Part shown: piece after piece, positions 1 through 8,875 of the stretch
Position numbering within the stretch: position 1 is the first letter of the stretch
How the letters are laid out: each line of letters starts with the position of its first letter
NCBI RefSeq assembly: GCF_910593785.1
Contig: NZ_CAJVAP010000007.1
Span: forward strand, 1-64,000
DNA length: 64,000 bases
Direction: 5' to 3'
DNA from: Leucobacter soli
GTDB lineage: Bacteria > Actinomycetota > Actinomycetes > Actinomycetales > Microbacteriaceae
Translations under genes and position numbers: made by a program
The notes under the pieces: generated by a model
Seen by the model: only the letters and a program-made list of their open reading frames with translations
What the model was told of the DNA's origin: nothing
Databases searched by the model: none

Positions 1-50
1 GGAAGGAATGAAGGAATGAGGGAGGGGGAAGGAATGAGGGAGGGAAGGAA
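1..50. repeat. Purine-rich direct repeat at window edge
   Basis: An almost pure purine tract on the + strand. A 16-bp unit, AAGGAATGAGGGAGGG, occurs at 11-26 and again at 29-44, and a shorter copy of its start is at 3-11. The G-runs (GGGAGGGGG, then GGGAGGG) could form a quadruplex on this strand. It lies downstream of the last gene of the minus-strand operon. The window starts inside the tract, so its full length is unknown. Confidence 0.6.
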
Positions 51-82
51 GACGGGAGTGCGCGCGAGTGAAGAGCCCCGGC

Positions 83-313
83 TCACTCGTCGATGACGAG
101 CAGTTCACCGACTTCGCAGTCGAGCGCCCGGCAGATGGCGGTGAGCGTCGAGAAGCGGATCGCGCGGGCACGGTCGTTCTTCAGCACCGAGAGGTTGACG
201 AGGCTGACCCCGACGCGCTCGCTGAGCTCGGTCAGCGTCATCCCGCGCTCGGCGAGTAGCTCGTCGAGCCGGCAGTGGATCGCATGCCCGTCCTCGGGCT
301 CGGCGGGGCTCAT
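83..313 (-). CDS. XRE-family (Cro/C1-type) helix-turn-helix regulator
   Basis: A 76-residue DNA-binding protein made almost entirely of one HTH_3 domain. Residues 14-60 carry the pattern LLAERGMTLTELSERVGVS followed by VNLSVLKN and AICRALDCEVGELL, which is the small YozG-like XRE class often paired with DUF2975 membrane proteins. Its ATG overlaps the stop of the upstream membrane gene by 4 bp (ATGA), so the two are translationally coupled. It is the last gene of a five-gene minus-strand operon. The likely role is control of its own operon, perhaps through the inverted repeat at 3303-3337; this is inference. Confidence 0.85.
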   Translation of the reverse strand: MSPAEPEDGHAIHCRLDELLAERGMTLTELSERVGVSLVNLSVLKNDRARAIRFSTLTAICRALDCEVGELLVIDE

Positions 314-930
314 ATGAGACCGGCCGTCTCGCGTTCGATGCGGGCTCCCACCGCGTAGGTGTTGATGACAAGAGTCGTCACGAAGGCGGCGATGACGAAG
401 TGGAACGGTTCAAGAGTGAAGACGACGAACCCCGTGAGTTCACCGCCGGTGACGCTGAGCAGGGCCTCGGCGCCGGCCAGCCCTTGGAAGAACGCGGAGA
501 GGCCGAAGCCGGCGAGCCCGGTCAGGCCCGCGATCGCGACGAGCGCCGTGCTGCTCCGACTGAAGATCTCGCCGCGGAGCGCCCTGCGCGAGAGCAACAG
601 CAGACAGACGACGACGGTGGCGAGCCCGACGAAGAAGGCCGACTGTTCGAGGACTCCCGACCAGAAGCCGAGGGGCGTCATCTGCCGCACGGCGATCGTA
701 GCCGCGTCGAGCTGCAGGGCGACCGGCGCCCCGCCCTCGCCGAGCGGCGTCTCGACCGGCGTATCGGGGAATCGCACGAGGAAGCGCGCGTCTTCGCCGA
801 GCAGCAGCTCCATGACGCGCATCAGGCCCGCGTAGGCGCTCCATGCCAGGATCGCGATACCTGCGATCATGAACGCGACGATGCCGATGCGGTCGGCGCG
901 CGAAGGCCGGTACTCGGCTGCGGCGTTCAT
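310..930 (-). CDS. DUF2975-type membrane protein
   Basis: A 206-residue integral membrane protein with about four hydrophobic segments (roughly residues 15-35, 92-112, 126-150 and 170-192) and an extracytoplasmic loop after the first. The arrangement, and the small XRE gene fused downstream by a 4-bp overlap, match the DUF2975/HTH pairing of unknown function. Its start overlaps the stop of the preceding gene (927-930). It ends ERETAGLI, a terminal motif shared with the three upstream paralogues. No enzymatic residues are recognisable. It is probably a membrane sensor or partner of the regulator; that is inference. Confidence 0.7.
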   Translation of the reverse strand: MNAAAEYRPSRADRIGIVAFMIAGIAILAWSAYAGLMRVMELLLGEDARFLVRFPDTPVETPLGEGGAPVALQLDAATIAVRQMTPLGFWSGVLEQSAFFVGLATVVVCLLLLSRRALRGEIFSRSSTALVAIAGLTGLAGFGLSAFFQGLAGAEALLSVTGGELTGFVVFTLEPFHFVIAAFVTTLVINTYAVGARIERETAGLI

Positions 931-1676
931 ACCAGGCCCTCGGTTTCCTGTTGCAGGCGGGCCGCCTTCCGCCAGAGGATCGCGACCAGCATGAGCAGGA
1001 CCCCGAGCGTCAGGTACGGCCAGTACGCGTCCTGCAAGAAGCCGAAGTGGGGCGCCACCACCCAGCCGTGCTGGTTCGAGGGCACCATCGTGCCGTCCGT
1101 GGGCAGGGCGAGTATCTCGATCGCTCGCGCGCTGGAGCGGGCCTCGAGCCAGGGCACGAGGGCGGAGTTCAGGATCGCGAGTACGCCGAGCGCCGCGAGC
1201 ACGCCGCGGGCCGCGCCCGAGAAGGGTTTGGATCCGAGCAGTCGCCAGGCGAGGGCGATGACGCCGAGCCCGCCCACGATCACGATGAGAAACGGTATCG
1301 CTGTGGCCAGCGCGAGGAGCAGTTGGGGCTCGCGGAGCTGTTCGAGCGGTGCCGAGACCGTGACGGTCGAGTAGTCGATCAGCGCTTCGCTGCCGGTCCC
1401 TGGCAGCACCGGTGCGTCGACCTCGTCGCCGATCATCGGTGCGGCGTAGGAGGCCTCGAAGCCGAAGTGGCCGCTCTTGTCCACTCCCGCCGCGAACGAG
1501 AGCCAGAGCCCGTAGAACACCGAGCCGGCGACCACGAGTGCGGCCACGACGATGAGCAAGATGAGGCCGGTACGGGCGGCGGGCGGGGGAGCGGATGCCG
1601 AAGCGCGGATGGCGTCGGCGGCTTCGGCCGTGTCGGGAGCTCCGCTGGCGTCGATGGCGCCGGTTGTGCTGTTCAT
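927..1676 (-). CDS. Four-segment membrane protein, DUF2975-like paralogue
   Basis: A 249-residue protein with a cytoplasmic N-terminus rich in Ala/Ser/Pro (residues 1-35), a first membrane segment at about 38-60, a long outer loop, then three more segments and the C-terminal motif LQQETEGLV. The start at 1676 is chosen because GAAGGAT lies 6-8 nt upstream; the open frame extends further upstream but in non-hydrophobic sequence that overlaps the preceding gene. Its size, topology and tail resemble the neighbours at 310, 1727 and 2555, so the operon probably grew by duplication. Function unknown. Confidence 0.65.
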   Translation of the reverse strand: MNSTTGAIDASGAPDTAEAADAIRASASAPPPAARTGLILLIVVAALVVAGSVFYGLWLSFAAGVDKSGHFGFEASYAAPMIGDEVDAPVLPGTGSEALIDYSTVTVSAPLEQLREPQLLLALATAIPFLIVIVGGLGVIALAWRLLGSKPFSGAARGVLAALGVLAILNSALVPWLEARSSARAIEILALPTDGTMVPSNQHGWVVAPHFGFLQDAYWPYLTLGVLLMLVAILWRKAARLQQETEGLV

Positions 1677-1726
1677 GCTGATCCTTCGTGTGTGCGTCGT
1701 CGTGGACTCGTGTGCGTCGCCCGCCA

Positions 1727-2479
1727 TCAGACCAGGCCCTCCTGGTCGCGCTGCAGCCGGGAGCCGTAGCGGAAGATCGCGGCGAGGGCGGCGAATCCGA
1801 GCCCGGCCGCGAGCGGCCAGAAGGGCAATTGGATCTGGATGTCCGGCTCGGGCCAGAAGGCGGCGAAGTCGTCGCTCGTCGTGGCGCCGGTCCAGACCGC
1901 GCTGTCCCAGCTGAGCGCCTCGGTCGCGGCCATGCTGCCGCCGATGTCGCCGAGCACCTGGGCGGCGAAGCCCCCGAGCGCGACGACCACCGCCGTCACC
2001 ATCGCCATCCTGGCGACCACCGGCGCGAAGGCGCGGCCGGCGCGCAGTTCGCGGCAGGCGAGGGCGATGAGCGCGGCGATGACGCCCGGGATCAACCACC
2101 AGAGCATCTGGCTGATCGCCCAGCAGATGCGTGGGCCCAGGGTCAGCCCGGTGACGACGGCGGTGACCTGCGTGAAAACGCCGTCGAATGCGGCCGTCAT
2201 GCCGTCGAGTTCCAGGCCCTCGGGCTGCTCCGGCCAGAACGGTCGGACCGGAAAGGTGATCGAGGTGCCGGAGCCGGGGTCGAGGATCGCGATCGCGTTG
2301 AACGTCGCGCCGACCGTCGCGAACGCGGCCCAGACGATCGCGATGACCATCGTGATGCGAATGACGGGGTCGCCGGTGCCCCCGGCTCGGGACTTCCGGG
2401 CCGCCAGGACGATGGCCAGCGCGGCTGCGGCGAGGAGCAGCACCATGATCATGATGACGGGGGCGTTGATCGCGGACAC
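1727..2479 (-). CDS. Four-segment membrane protein, DUF2975-like paralogue
   Basis: A 250-residue membrane protein starting MSAINAPVIMIMVLLLAAAA, with the first membrane segment right at the N-terminus, three further segments and the terminal motif LQRDQEGLV. The outer loop between segments 1 and 2 is longer than in its neighbours. The gap to the next gene downstream is 50 bp, so the genes are co-directional and probably co-transcribed. Nothing in it suggests an enzyme. It is best described as a member of the same local paralogue family. Confidence 0.65.
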   Translation of the reverse strand: MSAINAPVIMIMVLLLAAAALAIVLAARKSRAGGTGDPVIRITMVIAIVWAAFATVGATFNAIAILDPGSGTSITFPVRPFWPEQPEGLELDGMTAAFDGVFTQVTAVVTGLTLGPRICWAISQMLWWLIPGVIAALIALACRELRAGRAFAPVVARMAMVTAVVVALGGFAAQVLGDIGGSMAATEALSWDSAVWTGATTSDDFAAFWPEPDIQIQLPFWPLAAGLGFAALAAIFRYGSRLQRDQEGLV

Positions 2480-2554
2480 GATGTCGATCCTTCAGGTCGG
2501 AGCGGGTCGGGGTGGGGGCTGGAGCGGTTCGTCGGAGAGGCTTCGATCGGCGAC

Positions 2555-3253
2555 CTAGACGAGGCCGTCGGTCTCGCGCTGGGCGCGCTCGCCGTCGGAG
2601 AGGAGGAAGCCGAACATGGCGACCATGCCGCCCACGAGGAGCAGGATCAGGTCGAAGCGTCCGACGACCCAGATCGGATCCCAGAGGTTCTGCATGATCG
2701 AGTCGGGGGTCGTCGAGGTGAGGATGCCGTCGCCGTCGCGCTGGTAGATCGCGTAGCCGAGATCCTCCGCTGCGATGTCGACGGCGAGAGCCTCGAGCTG
2801 GGGGCCGACGGTCGCGAGCACCATCACGAGCAGCCCGAGTACGAGGAGGCTCCAGCGCAGATGCCGGGCGAAGGGCCGGCGCCGCAGCAGCCGGATCGCG
2901 AGCAGGATCGCCGCCAGGCTGCCGGCGACGACTACGAGGAGGGTGAGTGCGGTCTGCGCCGATTGCAGCAGCCGCGGAGCGGTGAGGGGATCGCCGCTCG
3001 TGAGCAGCACGCCGGCGTAGGCGGCGGATGACTCGCCGTCGAGCGTGTTCGGATCCTGCTCGAACGGCAGACGTGCCGTCGAGAGGTCGGCGAAGCCGTT
3101 CCAGAGGTCGGTGAAGTGGCTCAGCATCATCGGGATCGCGGAGACGAGTGCGCCCAGGAGCAGCAGGGAGCCGATGGCGAGCGCGATGATCGCGGTGATG
3201 GATCGCCCGACCCGCCCTGCGGTGGGGGCGGCGTTCCGGTTCTCGATCGACAT
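2555..3253 (-). CDS. Four-segment membrane protein, first gene of operon, DUF2975-like
   Basis: A 232-residue membrane protein with segments at about residues 18-42, 100-120, 133-152 and 195-220, ending AQRETDGLV like the other three operon members. It is the promoter-proximal gene of the minus-strand operon. The AT-rich inverted repeat at 3303-3337 lies about 50-85 bp upstream of its ATG. The family assignment rests on topology, the shared C-terminal motif and the XRE partner at the end of the operon. Its function is not known. Confidence 0.65.
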   Translation of the reverse strand: MSIENRNAAPTAGRVGRSITAIIALAIGSLLLLGALVSAIPMMLSHFTDLWNGFADLSTARLPFEQDPNTLDGESSAAYAGVLLTSGDPLTAPRLLQSAQTALTLLVVVAGSLAAILLAIRLLRRRPFARHLRWSLLVLGLLVMVLATVGPQLEALAVDIAAEDLGYAIYQRDGDGILTSTTPDSIMQNLWDPIWVVGRFDLILLLVGGMVAMFGFLLSDGERAQRETDGLV

Positions 3254-3302
3254 GACGGCCTCCGAACGGTGGTTGAGCGGTGGAGCGCGGTAACGAGCAG
3301 TG

Positions 3303-3337
3303 CTTATCGAATATCGTTATTATCGCTTTTCGATAAG
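3303..3337. promoter_or_regulatory. Inverted repeat, putative operator of the membrane-protein/XRE operon
   Basis: Perfect 9-bp arms CTTATCGAA (3303-3311) and TTCGATAAG (3329-3337) flank an AT-rich centre that holds further TATCG copies. It stands out sharply from the GC-rich surroundings and lies between the divergent membrane-protein operon and clpC. It is probably the binding site of the XRE protein encoded at 83-313 and overlaps that operon's promoter; the protein assignment is inference. Confidence 0.55.
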
Positions 3338-3374
3338 TATCGAGGCGGCCGATCGGATTGTCAAGATCTCGTCA

Positions 3375-3421
3375 CGCCTGCGGCGAACACGGCACCGCGA
3401 CGGCCCACCACCCCGTAGCCT
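3375..3421 (+). promoter_or_regulatory. clpC promoter with possible ClgR box
   Basis: A -10 hexamer TAGCCT lies at 3416-3421. At 3375-3387 the sequence CGCCTGCGGCGAA resembles the actinobacterial ClgR box as I recall it (CGC-Y-N-A-N-R-GCG-WW), with one mismatch. It sits about 40 bp upstream of the -10, where an activator would bind. ClgR is known to drive clp genes in corynebacteria and streptomycetes. Confidence 0.4.
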
Positions 3422-3479
3422 GGAAACACCGACCGGGATCGCACCGACGACGCGACCCCGGCTGCAGGAGGTAATTGAG

Positions 3480-6008
<2,529 letters not shown>

Positions 6009-6033
6009 CCCCGCCCCTGCGCACTCCCCAACG

Positions 6034-6092
6034 GCAAGTGCTCAGTAGTACCGGGTTCGGCACGATCCGACCCGTCGCTACTGAGCACTTGC
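6034..6092. repeat. 59-bp near-palindrome downstream of clpC
   Basis: Perfect 15-bp arms GCAAGTGCTCAGTAG (6034-6048) and CTACTGAGCACTTGC (6078-6092) enclose an inner partial pairing CGGGT/ACCCG. It could act as the clpC transcription terminator, but no T-run follows. The length and perfection of the arms also fit a palindromic intergenic repeat. No second copy was seen in this window. Confidence 0.65.
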
Positions 6093-6130
6093 GCGTGGGA
6101 GGGGGTGACGAGAGGGCCGGCCGGCCGCAC

Positions 6131-6142
6131 TAGACTCTCTCC
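6131..6142 (+). promoter_or_regulatory. Leaderless -10 element of argA-like gene
   Basis: TAGACT at 6131-6136 is followed by 6 nt and then ATG, so transcription should begin at or next to the start codon. No Shine-Dalgarno sequence is present. Confidence 0.55.
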
Positions 6143-6661
6143 ATGACTGATACGAGCACGGTGAGCGTACGGCCGGCGCAGACCCGGGACGTGGCGGCCA
6201 TGGTCGCGCTGATGACGCCGCTGGTGGAGCGGCGGATCCTGCTCGGCAAGGATCTCGTCGAGCTCTACGGGGCCGTGCAGGAGTTCGTGGTGGCGGTCGA
6301 CGGCGAGGATCGCGTGATCGGCTACGGCGCACTGCACGTGATGTGGGAGCAGCTGGGCGAGGTGCGCACCCTCGGCGTCGCGGAGGGGTGGCTCGGCCGT
6401 GGCGTCGGGCACCGCCTGATCTGCGCGCTCGAGCGGCGTGCGGTCGACCTCGGGCTCAGCCAGTTGTTCTGCCTGACCTTCGAAGTCGACTTCTTCGCCA
6501 GGCACGGCTTCGAGGCCGTGGGCGAGGACACGCAGCTCGTCGCTGCCGAGGTCTACGCGGAGCTGCTGCGGTCGCACGACGAAGGCGTGGCGGAGTTCCT
6601 GGACCTCGCCCGGGTCAAGCCGAACACGCTCGGCAACACCCGGATGCTCAAGCGCCTCTGA
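6143..6661 (+). CDS. argA: Amino-acid N-acetyltransferase (short ArgA-type GNAT)
   Basis: A 172-residue GNAT enzyme that probably transfers acetyl from acetyl-CoA to the alpha-amino group of glutamate, the first step of arginine synthesis. The acetyl-CoA-binding signature is RTLGVAEGWLGRGVGH at residues 75-90. The following FCLTFEVDFFARHGFEAVG is typical of the short actinobacterial N-acetylglutamate synthase class. The size matches that family and lacks the kinase-like domain of the long ArgA. It is monocistronic with a leaderless promoter. No other arg gene is nearby, so the substrate remains an inference from family. Confidence 0.8.
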   Translation: MTDTSTVSVRPAQTRDVAAMVALMTPLVERRILLGKDLVELYGAVQEFVVAVDGEDRVIGYGALHVMWEQLGEVRTLGVAEGWLGRGVGHRLICALERRAVDLGLSQLFCLTFEVDFFARHGFEAVGEDTQLVAAEVYAELLRSHDEGVAEFLDLARVKPNTLGNTRMLKRL

Positions 6662-6778
6662 GCGGGAGCGGACGCGCCCGGCCCATTCGTCGTTCTGCCC
6701 GCGCCCGACGCCGGCACCGACCGCCTGGGAGGCGGCGGGGTAGCGGCGTTTCGGGCATCCCGCGGTGCGCCGCGCGGC

Positions 6779-6790
6779 TACCCTGGGGGC
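6779..6790 (+). promoter_or_regulatory. Leaderless -10 element
   Basis: TACCCT at 6779-6784 is followed by 6 nt and then the ATG at 6791, with no ribosome binding site. The arrangement is the same as at the gene upstream. Confidence 0.5.
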
Positions 6791-7429
6791 ATGTCCGGCT
6801 GGCGAGATCCCCTGGGGCCGAAGCCCAAGAGCGTGTATGTGCGCCGCCGGATCCTGGCCCTCGCCGTACTGGTCGCGATCGTCGTCGCCGTCGCGCTGAT
6901 CATCTGGAAGCCCGGCTCGAGCGGTGGCGCCAATGCGGGTTCGAAGGTCGAGATCCCCGACGGCGTCAGCGAGACGCAGGCGCCCGCGGACGAGGACGGG
7001 GAGGACGGCGACGCGAGCGAGGACGTCGCCGAATGCAAAGCGAAGCGGCTCGAAGTGGTCCCCGTCACGGATCGGGAGAGCTACGCCGCCGATGAGGAGC
7101 CCGAGTTCTCGCTCACGGTCGCCAACACCGGCAAGAAGCCGTGCACGGCCGACCTGGGCACCGCAGGCATGGTGTTCGAGGTGACGAGCGGATCGGATCG
7201 CGTCTGGGTCTCGACCGACTGCCAGACGCAGCCCGACCATCGGGCGGTCGTCCTGGAACCGGGGCAGAAGCTCAGCACCGAGGCGATCGTGTGGGATCGG
7301 ACTCGATCGAGCGCCGGGACCTGCGACATCGCACGGGACCCCGTGGGAGCCGACGGCGCCTCCTATCACCTGCGGGTGACGGCCGCCGGCGTCGACAGCA
7401 CGGGCACGGCTCAGTTCCTGCTGTACTAG
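6791..7429 (+). CDS. Membrane-anchored extracytoplasmic protein of unknown function
   Basis: 212 residues: a short cytoplasmic head with basic residues (KSVYVRRR), one membrane segment at about residues 20-40, an acidic linker (DEDGEDGDASED, about 68-79), then a beta-rich C-terminal domain from about residue 82. The C-terminal domain contains four cysteines, probably as disulfides, and the pattern FSLTVANTGKKPC, which resembles DUF4232-like or CARDB-like adhesive beta folds of actinobacterial cell-surface proteins. No catalytic motif is visible. It is alone between leaderless promoters. Confidence 0.6.
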   Translation: MSGWRDPLGPKPKSVYVRRRILALAVLVAIVVAVALIIWKPGSSGGANAGSKVEIPDGVSETQAPADEDGEDGDASEDVAECKAKRLEVVPVTDRESYAADEEPEFSLTVANTGKKPCTADLGTAGMVFEVTSGSDRVWVSTDCQTQPDHRAVVLEPGQKLSTEAIVWDRTRSSAGTCDIARDPVGADGASYHLRVTAAGVDSTGTAQFLLY

Positions 7430-7574
7430 CGCCCTGAGCCGGAAATTGGCTTCACAGATCCGAGCACTCCCGCGGCGCCTCGCTTCGTCGGCGTCGATCC
7501 GCGATCCCGCACCGCCTGCTCGACGCGAACATCACGAAGCGGAGAATGTCGATGCCGTTCGCGACGCACGGGGT

Positions 7575-7586
7575 TATCATCAGGGT
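7575..7586 (+). promoter_or_regulatory. Leaderless -10 element
   Basis: TATCAT at 7575-7580 followed by 6 nt and ATG at 7587. This favours the 7587 start over the longer open frame that begins at 7446. Confidence 0.5.
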
Positions 7587-7757
7587 ATGGACAAGAAGCG
7601 GGCATCTGAAACCGGGATCCGTCTCGATCTCCCGGACGGGACCCACGAGGCCTGGGCGATCGATGCGGTCGTCGACGACCTGCTGCACGGGGACACCGCG
7701 GGAGTGCTCAAGGAACTGCACGAGCCGTATCCCGAGAATCCGATCGACGAGGCCTGA
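7587..7757 (+). CDS. Small acidic protein of unknown function
   Basis: A 56-residue, soluble, acidic protein (starts MDKKRASETGIRLDLPDG, ends ENPIDEA). No signal peptide or membrane segment. The start is supported by the -10 hexamer placed 6 nt upstream. The gene is convergent with the PucR-type regulator, only 8 bp away. I do not recognise a family. Coding character (codon bias, compact GC-rich third positions) favours a real gene over chance. Confidence 0.5.
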   Translation: MDKKRASETGIRLDLPDGTHEAWAIDAVVDDLLHGDTAGVLKELHEPYPENPIDEA

Positions 7758-7765
7758 GCGGCCCC

Positions 7766-8746
7766 TCAGGCGGGCTCCTCCTCCGGTCGAGGGTCGGCGT
7801 CGGTGACCAGGCGCAGGGCCATCCACAATTCCGCACGGTCGTCGGCGCTCGCGAGCGAGGATCCGGTCAGCCGCTCGATCTTCTCGAGCCGGTTGCGCAA
7901 CGTGTTCCGATGCACACCGAGCTCCTTGGCCGTCTGATTCGCCCGCCCGCCCGTCGCGAGGTAGGCGCGCAGTGCGCGGCGCAGGGTGAGCGCCTCCTCG
8001 CTGCGCTCGCTGAGCGGGCCGAGGATCTCGTCGCCGATGGCCCGCCCGCCCGAGGCGAGCAGCTCGATCATCGGGTTGCCGCGGTCGGCCCACAGCGCGA
8101 GCGCGGTGCGCTTCGACCCGCCGAGGGGCGGATCGCCGAGGGCGACCGCGCGCGCTCGGGCCGAGGCGAGACTGTTCGGCGCCTGCTCGACGGCGACGGC
8201 TCGGCCGATCGCCAAATCGAGCAGGTGCGCGCGGCACAGCTCGATGATCGGCGCGAGGCGCGCGGCGGGCCCGGCATCGGCATCGACTGCGGCATCGGTA
8301 GCGCCTGCGGTATCGGCATCGGCATCGACTCCGACATCGAATCTCGTATCGTCATCGACCCGTAGCACGAGCACCAGCTCGGCGAAGCCCTGGCGGTAGG
8401 GGATGTCCAGCTCGGTCGCGCGGATGACGAAGTGCTGAGGCGCGCTCGCGCGGAACGCGGTGAGGAAGGCGTCGATTCGCTCGGGGCGGCCGCGCGCGAG
8501 CGCGGCGCGCACCTGTCTGGGCAGGTGTTCCTCCGGCCAGCACACGCCGAGCGCCGCAGCCGCATCCTCGTAGCGGCCACGGGCGATGAGCGCGCCGACC
8601 CTGGACCTTCGCAACTGTTCCCGGTGCTCCGTCTCGGACTCGGCCGGCCGGACCTCGGCGACACCGGTCGTGAGGCTGGGCCGCGCACTCCTCGTGACGC
8701 GGTCGCCAGTCCGGTTCGCCGACCCGCGTGCGCTGTGCTGCGGCAT
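7766..8746 (-). CDS. PucR/CdaR-type transcriptional regulator (HTH_30)
   Basis: A 326-residue regulator. The C-terminal signature HRNTLRNRLEKIERLTG (about residues 284-300) is the PucR-type helix-turn-helix found in regulators of catabolic genes. The N-terminal half lacks a recognisable PucR sensor domain and contains an Asp/Ala low-complexity stretch. The start at 8746 is supported by GGGGAGG 5 nt upstream; a much longer open frame on this strand is a shadow. It is divergent from the CoA-transferase/glutaryl-CoA dehydrogenase pair, with a 9-bp inverted repeat in between, so it is very probably their regulator. Confidence 0.85.
   Translation of the reverse strand: MPQHSARGSANRTGDRVTRSARPSLTTGVAEVRPAESETEHREQLRRSRVGALIARGRYEDAAAALGVCWPEEHLPRQVRAALARGRPERIDAFLTAFRASAPQHFVIRATELDIPYRQGFAELVLVLRVDDDTRFDVGVDADADTAGATDAAVDADAGPAARLAPIIELCRAHLLDLAIGRAVAVEQAPNSLASARARAVALGDPPLGGSKRTALALWADRGNPMIELLASGGRAIGDEILGPLSERSEEALTLRRALRAYLATGGRANQTAKELGVHRNTLRNRLEKIERLTGSSLASADDRAELWMALRLVTDADPRPEEEPA
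8273..8358. repeat. Low-complexity ATCGGC/ATCGAC tract inside the PucR gene
   Basis: Repeats of GCATCG, GGCATCG and CATCGAC encode the Asp/Ala/Thr stretch of the regulator (DADADTAGATDAAVDADAG). The short imperfect units suggest a slippage-prone, length-variable linker between the N-terminal and HTH regions. Confidence 0.5.
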
Positions 8747-8783
8747 GGTACCTCCCCGCGTCTGGCAGTCCGTGATCACAATT

Positions 8784-8811
8784 TGCACAAGTGAAGCATT
8801 CGACTTGTGCA
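8784..8811. promoter_or_regulatory. Inverted-repeat operator between PucR gene and CoA-transferase
   Basis: Perfect 9-bp arms TGCACAAGT (8784-8792) and ACTTGTGCA (8803-8811). The repeat lies just upstream of the CoA-transferase -35 region and about 40-60 bp upstream of the regulator's own start. This fits activation of one transcript and autoregulation of the other. Confidence 0.6.
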
Positions 8812-8820
8812 TTTTGAACC

Positions 8821-8849
8821 TTACTCCACTCTGCGCGGGCGCGTAGCCT
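8821..8849 (+). promoter_or_regulatory. Promoter of the CoA-transferase/gcdH unit
   Basis: A possible -35 TTACTC (8821-8826) and -10 TAGCCT (8844-8849) are separated by 17 bp. The inverted repeat at 8784-8811 abuts the upstream side. Confidence 0.4.
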
Positions 8850-8875
8850 GAAGCGTGTCGAAGCTCGGAGGCCAC

